From assembly GCF_024298825.1 (NCBI RefSeq), contig NZ_CP101153.1, positions 806,001 to 870,000 on the forward strand: a DNA stretch of 64,000 nt, read 5' to 3'. Within the stretch, counting starts at the first letter, position 1; every line of letters starts with the position of its first letter. Shown here in pieces: positions 1-9,043 of the stretch. This DNA comes from Haloglomus salinum. Lineage in GTDB: Archaea > Halobacteriota > Halobacteria > Halobacteriales > Haloarculaceae. The translations under genes were made by a program, and so were the position numbers. The notes beneath the pieces are model-generated. The model was not told the origin of the DNA and ran no database searches. It worked only from the letters and a program-made list of their open reading frames with translations.

Positions 1-1064
1 CCGTCGAGTTCGGGGTCCGCGGGCGGAACGTCTACGCCGGCGAGCGGGTCCGCTTCGGCGGCGACATCGAGGCCGACGGGGAGTGTCGGCTGGACGTCTG
101 GTGTGATGTCGGCGGCAACGTCCTCGTCGGCGGCGACGCCTACCTCGGCGAGCGTGTCCACGTCGCCGGCCAGCTCATCGTCTCGGGCGACCTCGACATC
201 GGCGACGACGTCGACATCGAGGACGGCTTCGAGGCGAACGGCTGGATTGTCATCCGGAACCCGATGCCGACTATCGTCTTCCTGTTTGTCTACCTCTCGC
301 AGCTCCTGCGGCTGGGGCGTGACGAGGACGCCGAGGAGGTCGTCGACGAGTTCCTGACCGACGACCGCGAGCACGAGCCCGTGCTCGTCCCACGGGGCGC
401 ACGCGTCTCCGACGACGCCTGGCAGGTCTCGACGCCCGCGACGGTCGGCGCTGACTGCCGACTCCACGGGAACCTCCGGGCCGAGTCCATCGACGTGGGC
501 GCGGGGACCGAGCTGTTCGGCTCGCTCCGCGCGAAGGGTGACATCACCGTGGCTGCCGACGCGGTCATCCACGGCGACGTGACCACGCGCGGCGGCGACG
601 TGACCATCGCGAAGGCCGCCCACATCCGCGGCGACGTGGCCGGGGAGAACGTCGACCTCCACGACGACGCCGAGGTCGACGGCGCCATCCGGGCTCGCGG
701 CGCGATGACCATCACCCGCGACGAGAGCGAGGACGAGATGGAGGACGAGCGCGAGGTGTCGACGACCGACGCCGAGGCGGCGGCCGACGCCATCGAGCGC
801 GTCGAGCCGTCGGTCACACCCCGCGACGTGGCCGACGACGCGACGCCGGCCGTGCGCCCCGTGACCAGTCCGGACGAGTCGACGGGCAGCGACGACCTCA
901 CACCGGCAATCCGCCGGGTCGACGGGGCGGACGACGAGTCCACGGCCGACGACGGTGACGGTGACGGAGAACCCCGCGACCCGGACTACAGTACCTCCGC
1001 CCCCGAGCCCGCGACGAACGGCCACGGCCTCTCCAGCGCCATCGCCGAGGCAGAGAAGCGCTGA
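1..1064 (+). CDS. Bactofilin-like polymer-forming protein, 5' partial
   Basis: The reading frame is open from base 3 of the window to TGA at 1064, so the N-terminus lies upstream. Short repeats of the type G-D-V/I with hydrophobic residues every 6 or so positions (VLVGGDAYLGERVHVAG; later IHGDVTTRGGDVTI) point to a right-handed beta-helix as in bactofilins. A hydrophobic stretch (IVFLFVYLSQLLRL, near base 274) interrupts two such beta-helical parts and could be a membrane anchor. The last 110 residues are an acidic, low-complexity tail rich in D, E, T and A. Bactofilins form non-nucleotide filaments, and homologues in haloarchaea are linked to cell shape. Which branch this one belongs to cannot be told without the missing N-terminus. 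Confidence 0.75.
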   Translation, partial: VEFGVRGRNVYAGERVRFGGDIEADGECRLDVWCDVGGNVLVGGDAYLGERVHVAGQLIVSGDLDIGDDVDIEDGFEANGWIVIRNPMPTIVFLFVYLSQLLRLGRDEDAEEVVDEFLTDDREHEPVLVPRGARVSDDAWQVSTPATVGADCRLHGNLRAESIDVGAGTELFGSLRAKGDITVAADAVIHGDVTTRGGDVTIAKAAHIRGDVAGENVDLHDDAEVDGAIRARGAMTITRDESEDEMEDEREVSTTDAEAAADAIERVEPSVTPRDVADDATPAVRPVTSPDESTGSDDLTPAIRRVDGADDESTADDGDGDGEPRDPDYSTSAPEPATNGHGLSSAIAEAEKR

Positions 1065-1100
1065 GACCCGGACCTCCGAGGGCGGTACGGTCCCGCCCAC

Positions 1101-1514
1101 TCAGTCCTCGATGGGCGTGCCGTCCTCCGTCCGTGGCGCGACGTGGTCGATGTACGCCTCGGCGGAGGGCTCGTGGACGGTCACGCGGACGTGGATGTCG
1201 CCCAGCTCTGCCGGGTCGCCGACAGCGAAGTTGACCACGCCCTGGAACGCGGCCTGCTTCTTCAGGTCGAACGAGAAGGTGTCACCCTGTCGATGGGCGA
1301 GGAACTGCCCGCGGGCCGTGTCGAGGATGGCCTCCTCGTGGAGGAGTTCCGAGAAGGTCTCCATGCTGTGGGCCTCGGCGAGCAACTCGCCGTGGCCCTC
1401 TTCGATATCGGCCTCGGGGAACAGGTTCTCGACGGCGTCGCGGACGCGGTCGGTCACCTCCGTCGGCATGACGGGCGCCGTCATCTGGACGTCGACGCTG
1501 TAGACGTCGGTCAC
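1101..1514 (-). CDS. UPF0201-type RNA-binding domain protein
   Basis: This 137-residue protein (Y-SVDVQMTAPVMPTEV start, then D-A-V-E-N-L-F-P) matches my memory of the archaeal UPF0201/COG1325 family, a small ferredoxin-like fold with similarity to ribosomal protein L5-like RNA-binding domains. It starts with GTG at 1514, inside the stop codon of the upstream kinase-like gene (GTGA, four-base overlap), so the two are translationally coupled. The same pair is common in haloarchaea. Its molecular role is not established; RNA binding is inferred from the fold. Confidence 0.8.
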   Translation of the reverse strand: MTDVYSVDVQMTAPVMPTEVTDRVRDAVENLFPEADIEEGHGELLAEAHSMETFSELLHEEAILDTARGQFLAHRQGDTFSFDLKKQAAFQGVVNFAVGDPAELGDIHVRVTVHEPSAEAYIDHVAPRTEDGTPIED

Positions 1515-2128
1515 GACTCCCCCACCTCCTCCAGTTCCTCGGCGCCGGGGCTCTCGCGCCAGTCGAAGCCGTCGTCGGGCTCGACGGCGTCGATGCCCTC
1601 CTCGACGACGGTGTGGGCGCGCTCGCGGAGCCGCTCCAGTGAGTCGACGTTCTCGACGACGAGGTCCGCGCGGTCCATCGCCCGGCCCATCCCGAAGCCG
1701 AGTTCGCGGGCGTCACGCTCGGCCAGCGTCTCGTGCTCGGTGTTGTCCCGTCCCCGGTCGGTGATGCGCTCCTCGCGGACCGCGTAGGGCGCCTCGACAC
1801 TCACCAGCGAGAAGGCGTCGCCGAAGGCGTCCTCGAAGGCGTCGACCTCCACGTCAGAGCGGAGCCCGTCCACGAGGACCACGTCGCTCTCCTCGAGGGC
1901 CTCACGGATGAGCGGGAGCGAGCGCTCCGCGATGGCGCCGGGCCCGTTCTCCTCGCGGAGGGCCCGCGCGACCTCGCCGTGGTGGTCGGCGGGGTCCAGC
2001 CCGCGGTCCCGGCACTCGGCCCGGATGACGTCACCCATCGTGACGATCGGGACGCCGGCCTCGCGGGCCACCTCGGCGAACTCGCCCTTGCCACTCCCGG
2101 CCAGCCCGACGGTTCCGATGACACGCAT
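1511..2128 (-). CDS. Dephospho-CoA-kinase-like P-loop protein (UPF0200 family)
   Basis: The protein begins MRVIGTVGLAGSGKGEFAEV: a beta strand followed by a Walker A loop (GLAGSGKGE) at residues 8-16. A D-G-L-R-S-D segment near residue 90 and an RxxxR-x-R-D lid region follow, as in nucleoside/dephospho-CoA kinase folds. I chose ATG 2128 because the longer frame upstream to 2215 reads through basic, non-haloarchaeal sequence. Length (205 residues) fits UPF0200. Its substrate is unknown; archaeal dephospho-CoA kinase is a different family, so CoA synthesis should not be assumed. It overlaps the RNA-binding gene downstream by four bases. Confidence 0.8.
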   Translation of the reverse strand: MRVIGTVGLAGSGKGEFAEVAREAGVPIVTMGDVIRAECRDRGLDPADHHGEVARALREENGPGAIAERSLPLIREALEESDVVLVDGLRSDVEVDAFEDAFGDAFSLVSVEAPYAVREERITDRGRDNTEHETLAERDARELGFGMGRAMDRADLVVENVDSLERLRERAHTVVEEGIDAVEPDDGFDWRESPGAEELEEVGES

Positions 2129-2236
2129 TGGTGTTCTTGGAGTCGGTTCTGCGTGTTCGGGGTTAACGGCTACGTTCTCCGGGTGGCGAGTGACGGGGCG
2201 AAGGGCTGGTTGCAACGGGGGCTGTGACGGAGACAG

Positions 2237-2586
2237 CTACGGAGCCCTCGTGCTCATAGGCTGCCCACAGCGACGACGACACCTCCGAAGCCCTCGCGCG
2301 CTCCGGGTCCCTGACTCGCTGCGCTCCTCGGGTTCGCTTCGCTCACCCTGTGGTGCTTGCGTCGTCAGATGACCCGGAGCCCGCTCGCCCTTCGAGTCCG
2401 CCAGGAGTCGGCTGTGTCACGGGCACGATGCCCCTGCCCTTCCCCGGGTCGCACGGGTCTCGCTTCGCTCGACCACGCGCTCCCGGCCCGTGGATTGTGG
2501 CAGGTCGCGTCGCCGTCAGTCGGATGGGCGCGCGCTGGCGGCTGTGCCGCAGGCCAGCCGCTGCACTGCGTGCGAGGGCTTCGTAG
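2237..2586. repeat. Intergenic repeat with terminal inverted repeats, MITE-like
   Basis: The 548-base gap between the kinase-like and CAP-domain genes contains a GC-rich block bounded by CTACGGAGCCCTCG (2237-2250) and the inverse CGAGGGCTTCGTAG (2573-2586), matching at 13 of 14 positions. Its interior shares long blocks with 17187-17580 (for example TCGCTGCGCTCCTCGGGTTC, GCTGGCGGCTGTGCCGCAGG). Every frame is open only because of GC bias, and none gives an acidic haloarchaeal protein. I see no transposase. A non-autonomous element or a structured non-coding repeat are both possible. Confidence 0.6.
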
Positions 2587-2676
2587 GTCGCACCGATAGA
2601 TACGAAAGAAAGGAGCACAAATACCCAACTTCCAGAATAATATCAATATAATGGCGTATCTTAAACTAAACCTGCC

Positions 2677-3468
2677 CTAGCAGAAGTTCTGCGTGGCGTA
2701 CACCGACCCATCGACGATGACGATGCCGATGCCCTGCCGGTTGAAGCGCTCCTTCAGGATGGCCTCCCGGTGGCCTTCAGAGTTCATCCACTCGCGAACC
2801 ACGTGCTCGGCCAGCGTCTGCTCCGTCGCGGCCAGCCCGCCGCCGTGGGTGAGGTAGATGTTCTCGCCGCCGTTGCAGTCGATACCGAAGCGGGCGTAGC
2901 GGTCACCCACCGTCTCGCCGTCGGGGCCCTCGTGGGCGAAGTAGTCGCGCTCGTGCATATCCCGGGAGTGGTAGGCCGCCACCTCGGCCAGCCCGGTGTC
3001 GTAGTCGAGCGCGTCGAGACCGTTGGCGGCCCGGCGGTCGTTGACCTCCTGGGCGACGAGCCGTTCGACCCGGGTCTCGTCGAGGTCCTCTCCGGCGGCC
3101 GCGCCGGGACCGGGGGCCGCGACGACGACCAGTAGCGCGGCGACGAGCAGGACGAGGACGCTGGCGACGGCCATGTACGCGCCGCTCCGGGAGGGCGTCA
3201 GCAGGTCGACCCAGTCCGGGTCCTCGCGGGCAGTGCCCGCTGCGGTGCCGTCCTCGCGGGCGGTGCCCGCTGTGGTGCCGTCCTCACGGTCGGCAGGTTT
3301 CGGCTGCGGCCCGTCGAGGTCGATGATCCAGCCGCGCGTCCGCTCGGCGTCGAGGCCGGGACAGTCGTGTGCGTCGGTCGCCCGGTGGGCCGCACAGACC
3401 GGCTGTCCACAGTGCGGACAGGCGGCCGTGACGGAGGTCTCCCGCCCACAGACGACGCAATCGGCCAT
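2677..3468 (-). CDS. AN1 zinc finger, transmembrane, CAP/SCP-domain protein
   Basis: 263 residues from ATG 3468. Residues 1-45 hold an AN1-type finger with ordered ligands (CVVCG...CPHCGQPVCAAH...HDC). A linker with two near-identical TAREDGTxAG units follows, then one hydrophobic helix (about residues 98-122, VLVLLVAALLVVVAA). The C-terminal half is a CAP/SCP domain: YHSRDMHERDYFAHEGPDG, GENIY, HREAIL and a closing YATQNFC. Topology implies a cytoplasmic zinc finger and an extracellular CAP domain. Haloarchaeal CAP proteins are poorly characterised. The longer frame to 3606 is basic and was rejected. Stop is TAG at 2677. Confidence 0.8.
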   Translation of the reverse strand: MADCVVCGRETSVTAACPHCGQPVCAAHRATDAHDCPGLDAERTRGWIIDLDGPQPKPADREDGTTAGTAREDGTAAGTAREDPDWVDLLTPSRSGAYMAVASVLVLLVAALLVVVAAPGPGAAAGEDLDETRVERLVAQEVNDRRAANGLDALDYDTGLAEVAAYHSRDMHERDYFAHEGPDGETVGDRYARFGIDCNGGENIYLTHGGGLAATEQTLAEHVVREWMNSEGHREAILKERFNRQGIGIVIVDGSVYATQNFC

Positions 3469-3996
3469 ACCGCAGGTAGGTGACGGTGCGTGAAAAGGTG
3501 CGCGCCGGCGGCGTCCCGGGCCGGAGAACCGAGAACAGGAGGTCGAGAACGAGGCAATCGGAAAGCGGCCGACGCCCGCATCCCCGGCAGACATCCGGGC
3601 GCGCATCCGCGGTGGACCGGCAAGTGGCCCCCGCGTTTATTAGAGAACAGGACACACGTGCGACTGCGGGATACCCGACCGCCTCTGACCCCACATCGGG
3701 CGCCGGGACCCGCATGTAGCATCCGAGGCCGCGCGCGGTCGGGGAGGCGTCGCCCCACACGACGCTACACCCCTCTGGGGAGGTCCGTTCCTGTCGGTGG
3801 TCCGAATCGAGAGCCGTGGGTACGCGAAAGGGAGAGGACCATCGCATCCGGCGCGCCGAGCGCCGGACCCATACCGGGTAGGGGTAGGTCACGGGCAGCC
3901 GTTGGGGGGAGAGACGATGTGTCTCGACTGCCCGTGTGGGTAGTTACCACTCGACAATGATAATTCCATCGCCTGGGCACCGGAACTGCCCGAGCG
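3469..3996. other. Gene-free interval upstream of the CAP-domain gene
   Basis: No credible coding region in 528 bases. It should carry the promoter of the CAP-domain gene and the 3' end of the pcm transcript. An AT-rich spot (TTTATTAG, 3636-3643) is a weak promoter candidate. Two inverted repeats are visible: TCCGGCG/CGCCGGA (3847-3868) and the larger hairpin listed at 3890-3936. Confidence 0.5.
3890..3936. other. Nested inverted repeat downstream of pcm
   Basis: CACGGGCAG at 3890-3898 pairs perfectly with CTGCCCGTG at 3928-3936, and inside it GAGAC (3911-3915) pairs with GTCTC (3921-3925). The result is a two-stem hairpin about 60 bases past the pcm stop codon on the minus strand. No long T-run follows. 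It could be a transcript end, a small RNA or a protein-binding site. Confidence 0.45.
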
Positions 3997-4632
3997 TCAG
4001 CCACCGCGCATCTCGACGAAGCGGACGCCACCGTGGGATTCGCGGTCCAGCGAGCCGTCGGCCCGCGGCGTGGCCTCTACGAGCGTCTGCCCGACCCCGT
4101 CGGAGAGCGGCGCGAGCAGGGTCCCTCCGGGTCGGACCTGCTCGACGACAGCCTCGGGGAACTCGCCGGCGGCACAGGTCAGGTACGCGGCGTCGTACGG
4201 GGCGTGTTCGGGCCAGCCCTCGTGGCCGTCCCCTTCGCGGACGCGGACATCGTAGCCCAGGCGGTCGAGGCGCTCGCGGGCCTCGCGGGCCAGCCGGGGC
4301 TCGAACTCGATACTGTACACCTCGGCGCCGAGTTCGGCCGTGACGGCGGCGTGGTAGCCACAGCCCGTGCCGATTTCGAGGACGCGGTCGCCCGCATCGA
4401 CATCGAGCAGTTCGGCCATCACCGCCACCATGTGCGGCGCGGAGATGGTCTGTCCGTCGCCGATGGGGAGTGGACGGTCGGCGTACGCAGCGTCACGCTT
4501 CCCCTCGGGGACGAACGCGTGGCGCGGGACCGCCCGGAGTGCGTCGGCCACGCGCTCGTCGCTGATACGGCCGCCGGAGACGAGGCCCTCGACCATCCGT
4601 TCGCGGGCCTCGCGGAGGTCCGCATCAGTCAT
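3997..4632 (-). CDS. pcm: Protein-L-isoaspartate O-methyltransferase
   Basis: 211 residues, the usual length. The protein repairs isoaspartyl damage by SAM-dependent methylation. Visible signatures: RAVPRHAFVPEG near residue 35, the family-specific IGDGQTISAPHMVA substrate region at about 57-70, and SAM motif I (VLEIGTGCGYHAAVTAELG) at about 84-102, followed by an acidic strand end (YSIEFEP). The upstream zinc-finger gene ends only six bases before this start, so both probably share one transcript. Confidence 0.95.
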   Translation of the reverse strand: MTDADLREARERMVEGLVSGGRISDERVADALRAVPRHAFVPEGKRDAAYADRPLPIGDGQTISAPHMVAVMAELLDVDAGDRVLEIGTGCGYHAAVTAELGAEVYSIEFEPRLAREARERLDRLGYDVRVREGDGHEGWPEHAPYDAAYLTCAAGEFPEAVVEQVRPGGTLLAPLSDGVGQTLVEATPRADGSLDRESHGGVRFVEMRGG

Positions 4633-4638
4633 GACTCG

Positions 4639-5298
4639 TCACCACCCCGACCAGGCGTTCGAGGTCCGGCTCTCGTCGCGGGCGTACACCCGCTTGATGT
4701 GTTTGGCGGGCGCCTGGTCGCCCGCGTAGTCGAGTTTCTGCTGGCCGTAGCGCTCCACGTCGCTCCGGAGGAAGATGCCCTCGACGGTGAACTCGGCGTC
4801 GCCGTACTCCTGGGTCTGACCGACCGTGAACACCTCGTCGCCGGGCACCCGGACCGTCGTCGAGTACGTCGAGTCGTGGCGGCCGTCCTTCGGGTGGAGG
4901 GTGAGGTCGACCGAGACGTTGCCGACGACGCGCGTCCAGACCGTCTTCACGTCGTCGACGGGGGCGGCGTCGGTCCGGGGTGATTCGTCCTCGCCGGCGA
5001 GTTCGAGGCTCGTCACCGCGACCGAGAGGATGGCCTCCTCGGTCTCGACGAGGAACTCGTCGTCGACCGCGAGCGTCTCCTCGGGGTCGAACTCGACGGT
5101 CGCGTCGAACGAATCCCCCTCCTGCGAGACGATGACCCGTCGCTCGACGGTAGGTTCGTCCGGGAGGTCCGTCTTGTGGACGTGGTCGCACTCCGTACAG
5201 CGGACGGTGGCGTGACCGTGCTCGTGTAACACCTCGTGGACCGTCTCGTCCCCCGGCGAACAGGACGGACAGGCGACCGCGACGCGAGTCGTGCTCAT
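4639..5298 (-). CDS. HVO_0476-like zinc-finger protein
   Basis: 219 residues from ATG 5298. The N-terminus has a zinc ribbon, CPSC at residues 10-13 and CTEC about 25 residues later; the rest is beta-rich and acidic. It resembles the haloarchaeal family annotated as HVO_0476 family zinc finger protein, whose role is unknown. The C-terminus (RVYARDESRTSNAWSGW) ends in basic and aromatic residues unlike the acidic body. Six bases separate it from pcm. Confidence 0.7.
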   Translation of the reverse strand: MSTTRVAVACPSCSPGDETVHEVLHEHGHATVRCTECDHVHKTDLPDEPTVERRVIVSQEGDSFDATVEFDPEETLAVDDEFLVETEEAILSVAVTSLELAGEDESPRTDAAPVDDVKTVWTRVVGNVSVDLTLHPKDGRHDSTYSTTVRVPGDEVFTVGQTQEYGDAEFTVEGIFLRSDVERYGQQKLDYAGDQAPAKHIKRVYARDESRTSNAWSGW

Positions 5299-5418
5299 GG
5301 ACGCGCTTGCCGGTCCGAGGGTATAAGCCCGCGGTCACGGGCGTGGATGCGACATGCGGGCTCACCCGTGGGGCTGCCCCGTGCCGGGACCCCCGGGCCA
5401 GCCGGTAGTACGCGGCGG

Positions 5419-6723
5419 TCAGTCGGTCGCGGGCGCGGCCCCGTCAGCAGCGGGCGCCCGCTGCTCGCGCCGGTGGAGCCAGACGACGGCCCCCGTGGCG
5501 AGCACGCCGGTCGCCGTCGCGATGGCGAACGCAACGCGGTAGCCCGGGACGGTGTAGACCCGGGCACCGCCGATGACCTCTCCCGTCCAGTAGGCGTCGA
5601 GGACCGCCCCGAGCAGCGTCGGGAACACGGCCGCGCCGAAGTAGCCCATGCTGTTGATGACGCCGGTGACGGTGCCTGCCACCTCGGCATCGTGGCGCTC
5701 CTTGCCAACGGTGAACGCGAGTGCGACGCCGCCGTTGGCGAACAGCGCGCAGAACAGCGCCGTCCCCACGACCGGCAGGGGTGGCACCAGCACGAGCGCG
5801 GCGTAGCTCAGCGTGAACAGCGCGGCGGCCCCGACCATCAGTGCCGTCCGGCGCTCGAGCCGGTCCGAGAGCGCGCCGAACGCGGGCGAGCCGATTACGA
5901 ACCCGACGTTCCCCAGCAGGACGTACGTCGAGGCGGTTGCCACGTCGACGCCGTAGATGTCCACGACGTACGGCACGCCCCACAGCCCGAGGACGGTGAA
6001 GTTGGTGCCGAGCGTGAGGAAGAGGGCGACGCCCATCAGCCACGTCTCGCGCTCCGCGAGGACGGTCCGCGTGTTGGCGAGCACGTCCTCCAGCGTGGCC
6101 GCCGCCCCCGCGTCGTCGGCCCCCGCGACCGCCTCGTGTCCGGCACGGGCGGGCGTGTCCCTGACGGCCGCACCGATGGCGACTGCGAGGCCAGCGCCGA
6201 CGCCACCCGCGGCCAGCATCGCCGTCCGCCACCCGGCCGCCTCGATGGCGAGCGCGAGCGGGGTCGTCGCGAGGATACCGCCGACCCCGGCCGCCGCGAT
6301 GGTGTAGCCGGTCATGGTCGCGTACTCGTCCGGCCGGTACCAGTTCGCACAGAACCGGAGCGTCGAGATGTACAGCACGCTCCCGCCCAGCCCGATGGCG
6401 CCGCGCGCGAGGAACGCCTCGGCGAGACCGCCACTGAACGCGAACCAGACCACGCCGCCGGTCATCGCCGCGAGGCCGACGGCACCGACCCGCCGCGGGC
6501 CGTAGCGGTCCACCACGAGCCCCGAGGGCAGCTGGAGGGCGGCGTAGATGTAGAAGAAGGAGGCGTGGAGGCTCCCGAGTTCGGCGCCGGTCGCGTCGAA
6601 GGTGGCCGCGAGCGTATCCGCCAGTACGGCCGTCGCCGTCCGGTGGAAGTTCACCAGCAGGAACCCTCCGGCGAGCAGCGCCCACAGGAGGGACCGGCGC
6701 TGGCGCATCGAGATATTGAACAT
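5419..6723 (-). CDS. Major facilitator superfamily transporter
   Basis: 434 residues with about 12 hydrophobic helices in two halves joined by an acidic/alanine-rich cytoplasmic linker near residues 200-225. The loop between helices 2 and 3 carries the MFS signature (GLVVDRYGPRRVG); the equivalent loop of the second half reads GALSDRLERR. It is a secondary carrier; the substrate cannot be deduced. An internal ATG six codons in is an alternative start. It is monocistronic and divergent from aconitase. Confidence 0.9.
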   Translation of the reverse strand: MFNISMRQRRSLLWALLAGGFLLVNFHRTATAVLADTLAATFDATGAELGSLHASFFYIYAALQLPSGLVVDRYGPRRVGAVGLAAMTGGVVWFAFSGGLAEAFLARGAIGLGGSVLYISTLRFCANWYRPDEYATMTGYTIAAAGVGGILATTPLALAIEAAGWRTAMLAAGGVGAGLAVAIGAAVRDTPARAGHEAVAGADDAGAAATLEDVLANTRTVLAERETWLMGVALFLTLGTNFTVLGLWGVPYVVDIYGVDVATASTYVLLGNVGFVIGSPAFGALSDRLERRTALMVGAAALFTLSYAALVLVPPLPVVGTALFCALFANGGVALAFTVGKERHDAEVAGTVTGVINSMGYFGAAVFPTLLGAVLDAYWTGEVIGGARVYTVPGYRVAFAIATATGVLATGAVVWLHRREQRAPAADGAAPATD

Positions 6724-6875
6724 ACCGTCAGTGGACGGTGGTATCAGTATATTCGTTGTGCCACGGCGCCGTCGGGCCGATCGGTCGGACGGGGCAGGGA
6801 CTCGCAGACCCGGAACGGCCGATTTCGGGCGCTTGAGGCCCGCCTAAACCCCGCAAGAAGCGGCGGACACGCCGG

Positions 6876-6884
6876 ATTTATATT
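6876..6884 (+). promoter_or_regulatory. TATA-like box of the aconitase gene
   Basis: ATTTATATT lies 27-35 bases before the ATG at 6911. That spacing predicts a leaderless or nearly leaderless transcript, which is usual in haloarchaea. Confidence 0.6.
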
Positions 6885-6910
6885 CGAGGGTCGCACATCG
6901 TCAGACGACA

Positions 6911-8890
6911 ATGGGACAGACGCTTACCGAGAAGATCCTCTCCGACCACCTCGTGGACGGGGAGCTCGAGACCGGCGAGGAGATCGGGATCGAGATCGAC
7001 CAGGTGCTCACACAGGACACGACCGGGACCCTCGTCTGGCTGCAGTTCGAGGCGCTGGACCTCGACGAGGTCCAGACGGAGATCGCGGCCCAGTACTGCG
7101 ACCACCAGACCTACCAGTTCGACTTCAAGAACACGGACGACCACCGCTTCCTCCGCAGTGCGGCGGGCACGTTCGGCGCGCACTTCTCGCGGCCGGGCAA
7201 CGGTATCTGCCACAACGTCCACAAGGAGAACTTCGCGGCGCCCGGCAAGACGATGCTCGGCTCCGACAGCCACACGCCGACGCCCGGTGGCCTCGGCGAA
7301 CTCGCCATCGGTGCCGGTGGCCTGGACGTCGCCGTCGCCATGGGTGGCGGCCCGTACTACATCGAGATGCCGGAGGTCGTGAACGTCCGGCTCGAGGGCG
7401 AGCTCCCCGAGTGGAGCACCGCCAAGGACGTGGCCCTCGAGATGCTGCGCCGCCTCACCGTCAAGGGCGGCGTCGGCAAGATCTTCGAGTACACCGGCCC
7501 CGGTGTCGAGAACCTCACCGTCCCCGAGCGGACGACCATCACCAACCTCGGCACGGAGCTCGGCGCGACGACCTCCATCTTCCCGACCGACGAGGAGACG
7601 AAGGACTACCTGGAGCGCCAGGGTCGCGGTGACGAGTTCGTCGACATCGGCCCCGACGAGGACGCCGAGTACGACGACGAGATCGTCGTCGACATGTCCG
7701 AGATCGAGCCGCTCATCGCCGAGCCCTCGATGCCGGACAAGGTCGTCCCGGTCCGTGAGGCCGCTGGCACGTCCGTCGACCAGGTCATCATCGGCTCCTG
7801 TACGAACGGTGGCTACGAGGACATCCTCCCGACGGCGAAGATGCTGGAGGGTCGCGAGATCGACAAGAAGACCGAGATGATCGTCGCGCCCGGCTCCAAG
7901 CAGGCCTCCGAGATCCTCGCCCGCCAGGGCTGGACCGCGGAGCTGATGGCCGCCGGCGTCAACTTCTCCGAGGCGACGTGTGGTGCCTGTATCGGCATCG
8001 GCCACGTCCCCGCGTCGGATTCGGTCTCCGTACGGACGTTCAACCGCAACTTCGAGGGCCGCTCCGGCATCGAGGACGACTCCGTCTTCCTCTCCTCGCC
8101 GGAGGTCGCGGCCGCGGCCGCCCTCAAGGGCGAGATCGTCGACCCGCGTGACCTCGCCGACGAACTCGGCGACCTGGAGGCGCCGGGCGTCGAGCTCCCC
8201 GACAAGTACGACGGCTCGAAGGCCGACCTCATCGCGCCCGACGAGGCCGTCGACGACGGCCTCGTCAAGGGCCCGAACATCGGCGACGTCCCGCTGAAGG
8301 ACGAGCTGGACTCGGAGCTGTCCGGTCCGAACCTCCTCCACATGGAGGACAACATCACGACCGACCACATCATCCCGGCCACGCAGGACATCCTGATGTA
8401 CCGGTCGAACGTCCCGAAGCTCTCGGAGTTCACGCTCTCGCGCGTCGACGACACGTTCGCACAGCGTGCCCTCGACAGCGACGGCGGCTTCCTCGTCGCC
8501 GGCGAGAACTACGGCCAGGGCTCCTCGCGTGAGCACGCCGCCCTCTGCCCGATGTATCTGGGCATCGAGGGCGTCTTCGCACAGAGCTTCGCCCGCATCC
8601 ACAAGGCGAACCTGTTCAACTTCGGTCTCATCCCGCTCACCATCGACGAGGAGACCTACGAGCAGCTCGAGCAGGGTGACGACCTGGAGATCCTCGACGA
8701 CGTCGCGGAAGGCGTCCGCGGCGGCAAGGAGGAGTTCAGCGTCAGCGTCAACGACGGCGAGTGGGAGTTCACCGCCCACCTCGACGCCTCCGAGCGCGAG
8801 CGCGAGATCCTCGCCGACGGTGGCAAGCTCTCGCACACGAAGAAGATGGCCGAGGACGGCGACTCCGGCGCGACGCCCGCCGACGACTGA
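6911..8890 (+). CDS. acn: Aconitate hydratase
   Basis: 659 residues. It isomerises citrate to isocitrate in the TCA cycle using a 4Fe-4S cluster. Cluster ligands are visible as IGSCTNGG near residue 296 and GACIGIG near residue 358. Other signatures include GSDSHTPTPGGLGELAIGAG near 117 and the swivel-domain GENYGQGSSREHAA near 535. The length is that of the shorter, mitochondrial-type and haloarchaeal aconitases rather than the roughly 890-residue AcnA. It is transcribed alone from a TATA-like box just upstream. Confidence 0.95.
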   Translation: MGQTLTEKILSDHLVDGELETGEEIGIEIDQVLTQDTTGTLVWLQFEALDLDEVQTEIAAQYCDHQTYQFDFKNTDDHRFLRSAAGTFGAHFSRPGNGICHNVHKENFAAPGKTMLGSDSHTPTPGGLGELAIGAGGLDVAVAMGGGPYYIEMPEVVNVRLEGELPEWSTAKDVALEMLRRLTVKGGVGKIFEYTGPGVENLTVPERTTITNLGTELGATTSIFPTDEETKDYLERQGRGDEFVDIGPDEDAEYDDEIVVDMSEIEPLIAEPSMPDKVVPVREAAGTSVDQVIIGSCTNGGYEDILPTAKMLEGREIDKKTEMIVAPGSKQASEILARQGWTAELMAAGVNFSEATCGACIGIGHVPASDSVSVRTFNRNFEGRSGIEDDSVFLSSPEVAAAAALKGEIVDPRDLADELGDLEAPGVELPDKYDGSKADLIAPDEAVDDGLVKGPNIGDVPLKDELDSELSGPNLLHMEDNITTDHIIPATQDILMYRSNVPKLSEFTLSRVDDTFAQRALDSDGGFLVAGENYGQGSSREHAALCPMYLGIEGVFAQSFARIHKANLFNFGLIPLTIDEETYEQLEQGDDLEILDDVAEGVRGGKEEFSVSVNDGEWEFTAHLDASEREREILADGGKLSHTKKMAEDGDSGATPADD

Positions 8891-9043
8891 GGCCACACCC
8901 GCGGAACGTTCACCCTTTCTTTCGCGCTTGCCCGGAGAGCAGCAGCGAGAGAGTTGAGACCTTCTTTCAAAACCCGGTTATCCACTTCTCAAGAACTCTG
9001 CGGAGAGTAACGAGATTGCCCGAGACGTACGCAGTTTGTTCGA

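Noticed and set aside
2343-2646. Several 80-90 codon ORFs inside the 2.3 kb repeat
   Set aside because: They occur in all frames and reuse the repeated sequence; none has acidic composition or motifs.
6878-8896. Long open frame on the minus strand opposite aconitase (672 codons)
   Set aside because: It mirrors the aconitase gene codon for codon as a GC-bias shadow; the aconitase protein has all family motifs and the opposite frame has none.
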